A DNA stretch of 13,731 bases from contig DATBMY010000257.1 in assembly GCA_036554605.1 (NCBI GenBank), positions 1-13,731 on the forward strand. The letters are read 5' to 3'. Under the pieces are notes generated by a model. That model did no database searches and was not told the DNA's origin. It was given only the letters and a program-made list of their open reading frames with translations. Position numbers and translations under genes: made by a program. Shown here piece by piece: positions 7,066 through 13,632 of this stretch (position 1 is the first letter of the stretch; every line of letters starts with the position of its first letter). Source of the DNA: DATBMY01 sp036554605 (GTDB taxonomy: Bacteria > Acidobacteriota > Blastocatellia > UBA7656).

Positions 7066-7833
7066 CTATGCGATTGTCGCGCCGCCGTCTATCACCAGCA
7101 CCTGCCCGGTCATAAATGACGATTCATCGCTCGCCAGGTAGAGCGCCGCATGGCCTATCTCGTCGGGCTGGCCTATGCGCCGTATGGGCTGCGACTTCTC
7201 TATGCGGTCCCGATAAGCTTCGTTTTTCCAAAAGAACTCGCTGAAGTCCGTCTGAATCAACCCGGGCGCAATCGCGTTCACCCTTACGCCGTGCGGGCTC
7301 AGCTCCTGCGCCCAGCTCTTCGTCATCATAATCAACCCGGCTTTTGTAAAGCTGTAGAGCAGACCGCCCCGCTGCGGCCGCAGCCCCGCTATCGAGACGA
7401 TGTTTATGATCGAGCCGCCGCGACCGCGCTCTATCATTCGCGGCGCTACGAGCCGCACCAGCCTCAGCGCGCTCTTCACGTTTATCTCAACCATCTTGTC
7501 TAACATCTCGTCGGTGACAGCGAGCGCGGGCCCCTGCCCGATATTCGTGGCGCTGTTGTTGACCAGTATGTCGGCAGGCCCGAGGCGAGCTTCAGTCTCC
7601 GCCACCAGCCTCTCTATGTCGTCCGCGCGGCCCACGTGACAGGCCACGGGAATGACCTTGCCCCCAAGCTCCGAGAACTCGCGGGCCGTCGCCTCGAGGT
7701 TTTCAATCTTGCGGCTGGCTATTACCACATTAGCGCCCGCCTCTACAAAATGGCGGGTGATCGCTTTGCCGATACCGCGCCCGCCGCCCGTGACTATCGC
7801 GACCTTCCCTTCGAGGTTTATATTCACGCTCAT
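7066..7833 (-). CDS. Short-chain dehydrogenase/reductase (SDR), classical type
   Basis: A 255-residue NAD(P)-dependent oxidoreductase, the usual length for classical SDRs. Visible are the cofactor glycine motif TGGGRGIG (15-22), NNSA (92-95, the NNAG position), Asn118 in EINVKS, catalytic Ser147 in IVSIAG, and Tyr160/Lys164 in YSFTK. The C-terminal VLVIDGG is also typical. It should interconvert a hydroxyl and a keto group on a small substrate. The start codon overlaps the stop of the acyl-CoA dehydrogenase gene by 4 bp (ATGA at 7830-7833, minus strand), with GAGGA just upstream, so translation is probably coupled. Pairing with an acyl-CoA dehydrogenase suggests successive oxidation steps in a fatty-acid, sterol or aromatic-side-chain pathway, but the substrate cannot be read from the sequence. 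Confidence 0.93.
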   Translation of the reverse strand: MSVNINLEGKVAIVTGGGRGIGKAITRHFVEAGANVVIASRKIENLEATAREFSELGGKVIPVACHVGRADDIERLVAETEARLGPADILVNNSATNIGQGPALAVTDEMLDKMVEINVKSALRLVRLVAPRMIERGRGGSIINIVSIAGLRPQRGGLLYSFTKAGLIMMTKSWAQELSPHGVRVNAIAPGLIQTDFSEFFWKNEAYRDRIEKSQPIRRIGQPDEIGHAALYLASDESSFMTGQVLVIDGGATIA

Positions 7834-9032
7834 TCGTATTTCCTCGTCTCTATCTTGGCGATGGCTTCGCGATGCACTTCGTCCGGGCCGTCGGCGAGCC
7901 TCAGCGTGCGAGAGCTTGCCCAGGCGGCCGCAAGCTCGAAATCATCCGATACCCCCCCTCCGCCGTGCGCCTGTATCGCTCGGTCTATAACGCGGAGCGC
8001 CATGTTCGGCGCGACGACCTTGATCATCGCTATCTCGGCCTTGGCCACCTTGTTGCCCGCCGTGTCCATCATGTACGCGGCCTTGAGCGTGAGCAGCCGC
8101 GCCTGCTCTATCTCCATGCGCGAAGCGGCGATGTCGGCGCGGATCGTCCCCATCTCCGCGAGCGTCTTGCCAAAGGCCACGCGCGATTTCGCGCGCTTTA
8201 CCATCGCCTCAAGCGCGCGCTCGGCCACGCCTATAAGCCGCATGCAGTGGTGTATGCGCCCCGGCCCCAGCCGCCCCTGCGCGATCTCAAAGCCCCGCCC
8301 CTCGCCCAGCAGTATGTTCGAGACCGGCACCCGCACATTCTCGAAAGTCACGTCGGCATGCCCGTGCGGCGCGTGGTCGTAGCCGAATACATTCAGTAAC
8401 CGGTTGATCTTTACCCCCGGCGCATCCATCGGGACCAGTATCATCGACTGCTGGCGGTGCTTTGGTCCCGACGGGTCGGTCTTCCCCATGAAGATCGCTA
8501 TCTTGCAACGAGGATCGCCCGCGCCCGACGTCCACCACTTGCGCCCGTTGACTATATAATCGTCGCCGTCGCGAAGTATGCTCGCCTGTATGTTCGTCGC
8601 GTCCGACGACGCCACATCCGGCTCGGTCATCGCAAAACAGGAGCGCATCTCTCCTTCAAGAAGCGGCTCAAGCCAGCTCTTCTTCTGCTCCGCGCTACCG
8701 TACCGGACCAGCACCTCCATGTTGCCCGTGTCGGGGGCCGAACAGTTGAAAACTTCCGGCGCCATAACCGAGCGCCCCATGATCTCGCATAGCGGCGCGT
8801 ATTCGAGATTCGTAAGCCCCGCCCCATATTCGCTCTCGGGCAGAAACAGGTTCCAAAGGCCCGCCGCCCGCGCCTTCTTTTTGAGATCCTCGATTATCGA
8901 AACCGGCTGCCAGCGGTCTCCTTCCCGTATCTGCTCGTGAAAGGTCCGCTCGTTCGGGTATATATGCTCGTCCATGAATGCCTTGAGCTCGCGCTGGAGC
9001 CCTTTGACCTTATCCGAGTATTCAAAATTCAT
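7830..9032 (-). CDS. Acyl-CoA dehydrogenase, ACAD10/11-like
   Basis: A 400-residue FAD enzyme that introduces an alpha,beta double bond into an acyl-CoA and passes electrons to an electron-transfer flavoprotein. Domain order is normal: an N-terminal helical domain (1 to about 125), the beta domain with the flavin-contacting CFAMTEPDVASSDATN (132-147) and GRKWWTSGAGDP (163-174), then the C-terminal helical domain with QAHGGGGVSDD (354-364). At the usual catalytic-base region (YEGT in medium-chain enzymes) it reads LADGPDEVH (379-387), as in the ACAD10/11-like branch, where an Asp (here Asp381) sits at the position of the glutamate. This equivalence is a motif alignment by eye. The start follows GAAAGGAAC. 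It is the first gene of a minus-strand unit with the SDR gene and divergent from a small HTH regulator. Confidence 0.94.
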   Translation of the reverse strand: MNFEYSDKVKGLQRELKAFMDEHIYPNERTFHEQIREGDRWQPVSIIEDLKKKARAAGLWNLFLPESEYGAGLTNLEYAPLCEIMGRSVMAPEVFNCSAPDTGNMEVLVRYGSAEQKKSWLEPLLEGEMRSCFAMTEPDVASSDATNIQASILRDGDDYIVNGRKWWTSGAGDPRCKIAIFMGKTDPSGPKHRQQSMILVPMDAPGVKINRLLNVFGYDHAPHGHADVTFENVRVPVSNILLGEGRGFEIAQGRLGPGRIHHCMRLIGVAERALEAMVKRAKSRVAFGKTLAEMGTIRADIAASRMEIEQARLLTLKAAYMMDTAGNKVAKAEIAMIKVVAPNMALRVIDRAIQAHGGGGVSDDFELAAAWASSRTLRLADGPDEVHREAIAKIETRKYE

Positions 9033-9068
9033 GGCTTGGGGTTCCTTTCTGAACTTGAAGTCCGCCTC

Positions 9069-9096
9069 AGTTTATCACCTATCTCGATAAGTTCAA
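9069..9096 (-). promoter_or_regulatory. Candidate promoter of the acyl-CoA dehydrogenase/SDR operon
   Basis: On the minus strand, TTGAAC (9091-9096) and an extended -10, TGA-TAAACT (TAAACT at 9069-9074), are separated by 16 bp, with the start codon about 37 bp downstream. Within and beside the spacer, TTATC (9072-9076) and GATAA (9086-9090) form a short dyad that could be an operator. The arms are only 5 bp, so this part is tentative. Confidence 0.4.
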
Positions 9097-9183
9097 CCTT
9101 GAAGGCGCAAAAGATCATCCAGAGATTTATCATTCGATCCGGCTACCTTTTCCTCCCTCTTTCCCCAGACTTAAAGCAGGACG

Positions 9184-9199
9184 TTTCGTCTTTGCGAAA
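9184..9199. promoter_or_regulatory. Candidate operator, copy 1 (TTTCGTCTTTGCGAAA)
   Basis: A 16-bp dyad, TTTCG-N6-CGAAA, identical to a second copy at 9246-9261. It lies between the divergent acyl-CoA dehydrogenase and HTH regulator genes. The start-to-start distance is 62 bp, close to six helical turns, so both copies would face the same side of the DNA. This is the pattern expected for cooperative binding by a dimeric regulator, plausibly the adjacent Cro/C1-type protein. Confidence 0.5.
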
Positions 9200-9245
9200 A
9201 TCCCGGACGCGAGCCTGAATCCGTCCAGAAGCTCGCGCTCGCGGT

Positions 9246-9281
9246 TTTCGTCTTTGCGAAATCAAGTGATCGTGGTATAGT
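9246..9281 (+). promoter_or_regulatory. Candidate operator copy 2 overlapping the promoter of the HTH gene
   Basis: The second TTTCGTCTTTGCGAAA is at 9246-9261. It overlaps a possible -35 (TTGCGA, 9254-9259), with TATAGT at 9276-9281 as the -10 and a 16-bp spacer. Transcription would start within a few bases of the ATG at 9292, giving a leaderless or nearly leaderless mRNA, consistent with the absence of a Shine-Dalgarno sequence. Binding here would repress the regulator's own gene. Confidence 0.5.
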
Positions 9282-9291
9282 CCGAGCCACG

Positions 9292-9576
9292 ATGATCAGA
9301 TTGTGTATAAAAGAGTTAGCGGAAAAAAGAGGCATCGTCAGGCCGGTCGATCTGGCGAGGCTTACGGGGCTGAGTTTTTCGGTTACTCACAAGCTATGGA
9401 ACGAACAGCAGACCCGCATAGATTTGAAGACGGTTGAAAGCCTCTGCCAGGTATTAAAGGTATCGCCGGGCGACTTGTTCGACTTTAGCTTTGAGCAGGT
9501 CGAGGACCGGCCCGTCCGGGCGGCCGCTCCCGTCATTCGCCAGAAGCCCGGCATATTTGCCTGGAAAAGAAAATAA
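9292..9576 (+). CDS. Small Cro/C1 (Xre)-type HTH transcriptional regulator
   Basis: A 94-residue DNA-binding protein. Residues about 6-65 form a five-helix Cro/C1-like domain: IKELAEKRGI, then VDLARLTGLSFSVTHKLWN (the helix-turn-helix with its recognition helix), IDLKTVESLCQVLKVSPGDLFDF. This layout matches the short HTH_26/YozG-like Xre proteins. The C-terminal 25 residues are basic and proline-containing, with no obvious ligand domain. Oligomerisation and regulatory input are unknown. The ATG at 9292 has no ribosome binding site, but the conserved fold begins a few residues later and a -10-like TATAGT lies just upstream. It is divergent from the acyl-CoA dehydrogenase operon, and two identical palindromes fill the space between, so autoregulation and control of that operon are likely but unproven. 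Confidence 0.88.
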   Translation: MIRLCIKELAEKRGIVRPVDLARLTGLSFSVTHKLWNEQQTRIDLKTVESLCQVLKVSPGDLFDFSFEQVEDRPVRAAAPVIRQKPGIFAWKRK

Positions 9577-9599
9577 GGCATCGGACTTCTCCGATGCCT
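9576..9599 (-). terminator. Perfect 10-bp hairpin with minus-strand U-tract, intrinsic terminator
   Basis: AGGCATCGGA (9576-9585), loop CTTC, TCCGATGCCT (9590-9599). Read on the minus strand it is followed by TATTTTCTTTTCC (the 3' end of the HTH gene), a good U-tract, so it should terminate transcripts coming from the VWA gene. On the plus strand the stem begins at the last base of the HTH stop codon and lacks a T-tract. Confidence 0.7.
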
Positions 9600-9624
9600 C
9601 TTGGCCCCTCAGGTTGTATCTAGA

Positions 9625-9650
9625 AGGCATCGGTTAGGTTGGTGATGCCT
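9625..9650 (+). terminator. Second hairpin reusing the same arm sequence
   Basis: AGGCATC (9625-9631) pairs with GATGCCT (9644-9650) over a 12-base loop. AGGCATCGG is identical to the left arm of the preceding hairpin, so alternative pairings between the two hairpins are possible. A moderately T-rich stretch (TGTTTATTATATT) follows from 9657 on the plus strand, so it may terminate the HTH gene transcript. Confidence 0.45.
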
Positions 9651-9833
9651 GATAGCTGTTTATTATATTAGCACCTGATGTGCCACGGACCTTCTGGTCA
9701 GCCTCTTTTCTCATAAACCGCGCAGGCAATAGAAGAACCGCGGTCGATAGCTTTAGAAGAGAGGTTGCCTCGTCACCGCGTTTTGAGACGAATATGCCAT
9801 CTGGCAGGCACGAATGTCGCTAAGGAGCGAACA
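9651..9833. other. Intergenic region between convergent HTH and VWA genes, no gene seen
   Basis: No coding signal or recognisable RNA gene is visible here. It probably serves as the 3' untranslated region of the VWA transcript, whose likely terminator lies beyond it at 9576-9599. Confidence 0.4.
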
Positions 9834-10802
9834 TCACTGGCCGAAAGACTCATACCTGTCTTTATAAGTCAAAGAGAGTCTGCCAAGCCCGCGCGGCCCG
9901 TTGACTCTTATTTTTACCCTATGCCACTTTGTATCGCTTTTGGCGTCGGTGGGGTAAAAGCCAATGGAATACTGATGGCGAAGCTCAAGCGCTATACGTA
10001 TGCATATATCACTAAAGTTCATTCCGTCCTGGCCGGGCGAAAAAGAGCGACCTCCGGTGAACCCGGCTACCTGCGACATTACGCCAAAGCCGTACCCGTG
10101 CGGACCGGGCAGGGCTATGGCGTATATCATCACCCCGGATTCTCTGGCTCGCTCGCGCACTTCCTTGTGAGAGTAACGGCTGTTGTTGTCTTCGCCGTCG
10201 GAGATTATCAAAAGAGCTTTCCGCTCGTGGCGCCCCTGAAGAACTTTCTCCAGCCCCAGGTAGACCGCGTCATAAAAAGCCGTGGAGTTTTTCGGCTTGA
10301 CTAAAATCAGGCGGCCCAGCAGAGTGTCTGCCGAAGTCGTGAAATCCTCAGCCAGCCGCGCCCTGTCGTTAAAGACTATCAGAAAAAAATCATCCTCCTC
10401 GTGCGAGGTCTCTATAAAGTGCCTGAGCGCCTGAAAAGAGCTGCCGATGGTGGAGCCCATCGAACCCGACACGTCATAGACGATGCCTATCGAGAGCGGG
10501 GCATCCAGGTCCGTAAAGTGCGCGATATCTTGTTTGACCTTATCGTCATAGACCTCGAAGTGCTCTTTGCGAAGCCCCGTGACGAGTCTGCCGAATGGGT
10601 CCGTGACGCTAACGTTGAGGCTAACGAGCCGGGTTTCAAGATGGACCTTATCGCCCGCGCCCTTTTCTTGCGAAGGCTTTTCGGCAGTCGCGTGGGCGCT
10701 CTCTTGATAATAATTAGCCTGCCCTCGCACGGGAGGGTTAATGATTGGAAGAGACGCGACTATAAGCGCGAGGATGGTGGATAAACTTAAGCTGGGCCTC
10801 AT
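9834..10802 (-). CDS. Secreted VWA-domain protein, VWFA-related acidobacterial type
   Basis: A 322-residue exported protein. Residues 1 to about 27 are a signal peptide (MRPSLSL, hydrophobic core, GQA). A conserved lead-in follows (VSLNVSVTDPFGRLVTGLRKEHFEVYDD), which in the family precedes the VWA fold. The metal-ion-dependent adhesion site is intact: DVSGS at 110-114, a Thr in NSTAFYDAV near 174, and SDGEDN with Asp202. It should bind a divalent cation and mediate protein contacts outside the cytoplasm. The partner is unknown. This combination is the one described as the VWFA-related acidobacterial domain and is a main taxonomic hint here. The ATG at 10802 is chosen over one at 10871 because GGGAGGG lies 6 bp upstream and the signal peptide starts there. 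It is divergent from the metalloprotease gene. Confidence 0.9.
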   Translation of the reverse strand: MRPSLSLSTILALIVASLPIINPPVRGQANYYQESAHATAEKPSQEKGAGDKVHLETRLVSLNVSVTDPFGRLVTGLRKEHFEVYDDKVKQDIAHFTDLDAPLSIGIVYDVSGSMGSTIGSSFQALRHFIETSHEEDDFFLIVFNDRARLAEDFTTSADTLLGRLILVKPKNSTAFYDAVYLGLEKVLQGRHERKALLIISDGEDNNSRYSHKEVRERARESGVMIYAIALPGPHGYGFGVMSQVAGFTGGRSFSPGQDGMNFSDICIRIALELRHQYSIGFYPTDAKSDTKWHRVKIRVNGPRGLGRLSLTYKDRYESFGQ

Positions 10803-10872
10803 TGCCAGCCCTCCCTTACTATCTGTTGTCCCACCGCCCTGGATTCTACACCCTCTCATCTTGAAAGACATA

Positions 10873-10901
10873 TTGAAATCGCTTTAGCGAGCGGGTATGC
10901 T
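10873..10901 (+). promoter_or_regulatory. Promoter of the metalloprotease gene
   Basis: TTGAAA (10873-10878) and TATGCT (10896-10901) are separated by exactly 17 bp, 67 bp before the chosen start codon. Inside the spacer, CGCT-TT-AGCG (about 10880-10889) is a short perfect dyad that could be an operator. The promoter position argues against the in-frame ATG at 10897 as the true start. Confidence 0.5.
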
Positions 10902-10968
10902 GCTTGCGCCGTTCGCTCAGAACCGGACCTCAGATCACCAACCAGTGGAAGAAAGTAAGGAGCTTAAT

Positions 10969-13632
10969 ATGAAACGACTGACCGCTTCGTGCCTTGCGGC
11001 CGTTGCCGCACTCACTATAGGCTTCTCCCGTCTACCGGTCGTGCGCGCCGCCGCGCAGGAGGCCACTTCTCCGGCATCACTCGATAAAGCTCAATACGCC
11101 ACCGCGAGCGCGGAGCCGCAAGAAGGACCGCCCGGCGGCGCGCAGGAATTCCCATTCAGGCGAGATTCGACGCCCGAGATCAAGCCGTATGATAAAGTCA
11201 TCACAAAGGACGCGAAATCCGATGAAGGCATATTTACCGTCCACCGCATAAAGGACAAGATATTTTACGAGATACCCGCGAGCGAGCTTGGCAAAGACCT
11301 GCTATGGGTGAGCCAGATAGCGAGAACAACGCTCGGCGTAGGCTATGGCGGGCAGGCCGCGGGCAACCGCGTCGTCAAGTGGGAGCGTCACGGCAATCGC
11401 GTCCTGCTGAGAAATACCTCTTACGATGTAGTGGCCGATAGCCGGTTGCCTATACATCGCGCCGTGCGGGCCGCCAATAACGACACGATAATCATGTCGT
11501 TCTGGATCGAGGCGCTCGGCAAAGACGACGCGCCGGTGATCGACGTGACCCGGCTCTTCACAACGGAGGTGATTGAATTCAGCCCGCGCACACGATTGCG
11601 CGCGCGGGGATTCGATTCGTCGCGCTCGTTCGTGGAGCGCGTATCTTCATTCCCGCAGAACATCGAGGTGCAGGTGACGCAGACCTACACTTCGCCGCCC
11701 GACCTCTCGGCATCGCCTTTCCCGCAGCAGCCTACCAATCCATTCGCGCCCACGGGGATGCGCCCCGGCTCGGCCACGGTCGTCATGCATTACAGCATGG
11801 TGAAGCTACCCGAAAAGCCCATGATGCCTCGATTGTTTGACGAGCGCGTCGGTTATTTTACGGTCGAGCAGATGGATTACGGCCTCGAAGAGCACCGCGC
11901 GCCACGCCGCCGGTTTATAAGCCGGTGGCGGCTTGAGAAGAGAGACCCGTCGGCGGAGCTTTCCGAGCCGGTCAAGCCGATCGTTTATTACATAGACCCG
12001 GCTACGCCCGCCAAATGGGTGCCTTACATAAAGAAAGGCGTAGAGAAATGGCAATCGGCTTTTGAGGCCGCCGGATTCAAGAACGCCATCCTCGCCAAAG
12101 AAGCGCCGAGCGCGCAGGAAGACCCCGAGTGGAGCCCGGAAGACGCGCGTTACTCGGTCATACGCTGGCTGCCCTCTACGATAGAGAACGCTACGGGGCC
12201 GAGCATTAAAGACCCGCGAACCGGCGAGATATTAGAGTCCGACATACAGTTCTATCACAACATCATGAATCTTCAGCGCTCCTGGTATTTCCTGCAAGCG
12301 AGCGCCGTAGACCCGCGCGCGCAGCGCCTGCCGCTGCCCGACGATCTGATGGGAACATTGCTTGAATACGTTGTCGCGCACGAGGTCGGCCACACGCTCG
12401 GCTTCCAGCACAACATGAAAGCAAGCGCCAACTACCCGGCGGAAAAAGTTCGCGACCGCGAATGGCTGAAGAAGATGGGCCACACGCCGACCCTTATGGA
12501 CTATTCGCGTTTCAATTACGTCGCGCAGCCCGAGGACAAGATTGACTCGGCAGACCTCGTCCCAGGCATCGGCCCTTATGACAAGTGGGCGACGATGTGG
12601 GGATATAAGCCCGTACCGGGAGCGCGCACGCCCGACGAAGAGAAGAAGACGCTTGACGAGTGGGCGCGACAGCAAGACTCTACCCCGTGGCTTCGCTTCT
12701 CTACCGACGGCTCGCGCGGCAGCGACCCGGGCGAGCTAACCGAAGCCGTAGGCGATGCCGACGCGATACGCTCGACCGAGCTTGGCATCAAGAACCTTCA
12801 GCGCATCGCGGACTACCTGCTTCCGGCTACAACGACCCAGCCCGGTCAGCCTTATGATGATCTCGAAGAGCTGTACGGCCGCATGCTCGGACAGTGGGTG
12901 CTTGAGCTCAACCACGTCGCGGCGATAGTCGGCGGTTTCGAATCGCAGCAGAAGCACATAGGCCAAAACGGTGTCAGGTTTGTGCCCGTGCCGAGGGCCA
13001 GGCAGAAGACCGCGGTAAAGTTTCTAAACGCGAACGCGTTCGCCACGCCGGCCTGGGCGCTCAAGCCCGAGATCCTTCGCCGCATCGAGCCGGTCGGCGC
13101 GCTCGACCGCGTCAGGAATGCGCAGATGAGAGTCCTTAACTCTTTGATGAGCAGCGCGCGGTTTGCCCGGCTGGTCGAGCAGGAGGCCGTCGAGGGGGCG
13201 TCAGCCTATCGCCCGTCTGAGTTCTTGGAAGACGTGCGGCAGGGTATTTGGAGCGAGCTTGACGCGCCCGCGATTCGCATAGATGCTTACCGGCGCAACC
13301 TGCAGCGCTCGCATATCGATCTGATGGGCGACCGGCTCAACGGCCGCACGGCCGCAAGCGACGACCAGCGCGCGCACATGCGCGGCGAACTGCGCGCGCT
13401 CAGCCAGCAAATAGCGCGCGCGTTGCAGCGAACTACCGACCGCACGACGCGGCTTCACCTTGAAGACGCCCGCGACCAGATAGCCCGGGCGCTCGATCCG
13501 AAATTCGCCCCGCAGCAACCGGCGGCAACTGTCGCCCTGCCATTCGGCCGACCGGGCGCGGACGATTCATTCGATCAATCCGAGCAGACCTGCTGGCCCG
13601 ATTACATCATCCATCGCTCGCGCGATAACTAA
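10969..13632 (+). CDS. Secreted zinc metalloprotease, HExxHxxGxxHN type (DUF5117/DUF4953-like)
   Basis: An 887-residue exported protein with a signal peptide (MKRLTASCLAAVAALTIGF, ending near RAAAQ at about residue 30). Residues about 75-325 resemble the beta-rich DUF5117-type region. The catalytic part follows from about 335 (PIVYYIDPATPAKWVPYIKKGVE, a substrate-side helix and strand). It carries HEVGHTLGFQHN, with zinc ligands His471, His475 and His481 and catalytic Glu472, and then LMDYSRFNYVAQP with a Met-turn-like Met510. This makes it metzincin-like. The C-terminal 250 residues are largely helical. The substrate is unknown and is probably an extracellular or periplasmic protein or peptide. 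The ATG at 10969 follows AAGGAG at 10957-10962 with ideal spacing and starts the signal peptide. The stop lies inside the terminal palindrome but the protein looks complete. Confidence 0.93.
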   Translation: MKRLTASCLAAVAALTIGFSRLPVVRAAAQEATSPASLDKAQYATASAEPQEGPPGGAQEFPFRRDSTPEIKPYDKVITKDAKSDEGIFTVHRIKDKIFYEIPASELGKDLLWVSQIARTTLGVGYGGQAAGNRVVKWERHGNRVLLRNTSYDVVADSRLPIHRAVRAANNDTIIMSFWIEALGKDDAPVIDVTRLFTTEVIEFSPRTRLRARGFDSSRSFVERVSSFPQNIEVQVTQTYTSPPDLSASPFPQQPTNPFAPTGMRPGSATVVMHYSMVKLPEKPMMPRLFDERVGYFTVEQMDYGLEEHRAPRRRFISRWRLEKRDPSAELSEPVKPIVYYIDPATPAKWVPYIKKGVEKWQSAFEAAGFKNAILAKEAPSAQEDPEWSPEDARYSVIRWLPSTIENATGPSIKDPRTGEILESDIQFYHNIMNLQRSWYFLQASAVDPRAQRLPLPDDLMGTLLEYVVAHEVGHTLGFQHNMKASANYPAEKVRDREWLKKMGHTPTLMDYSRFNYVAQPEDKIDSADLVPGIGPYDKWATMWGYKPVPGARTPDEEKKTLDEWARQQDSTPWLRFSTDGSRGSDPGELTEAVGDADAIRSTELGIKNLQRIADYLLPATTTQPGQPYDDLEELYGRMLGQWVLELNHVAAIVGGFESQQKHIGQNGVRFVPVPRARQKTAVKFLNANAFATPAWALKPEILRRIEPVGALDRVRNAQMRVLNSLMSSARFARLVEQEAVEGASAYRPSEFLEDVRQGIWSELDAPAIRIDAYRRNLQRSHIDLMGDRLNGRTAASDDQRAHMRGELRALSQQIARALQRTTDRTTRLHLEDARDQIARALDPKFAPQQPAATVALPFGRPGADDSFDQSEQTCWPDYIIHRSRDN

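Noticed and set aside
8457..8940. Plus-strand open frames opposite the acyl-CoA dehydrogenase
   Set aside because: They are shadows of a complete, motif-rich gene on the other strand.
9765..10304. Plus-strand open frame overlapping the 3' half of the VWA gene
   Set aside because: It lies opposite an intact VWA domain, its composition is atypical, and no ribosome binding site is evident.
10897..10968. Upstream ATG at 10897 as start of the metalloprotease
   Set aside because: It would put 24 polar residues before a canonical signal peptide, has no ribosome binding site and overlaps the likely -10 element. The ATG at 10969 has a good AAGGAG.
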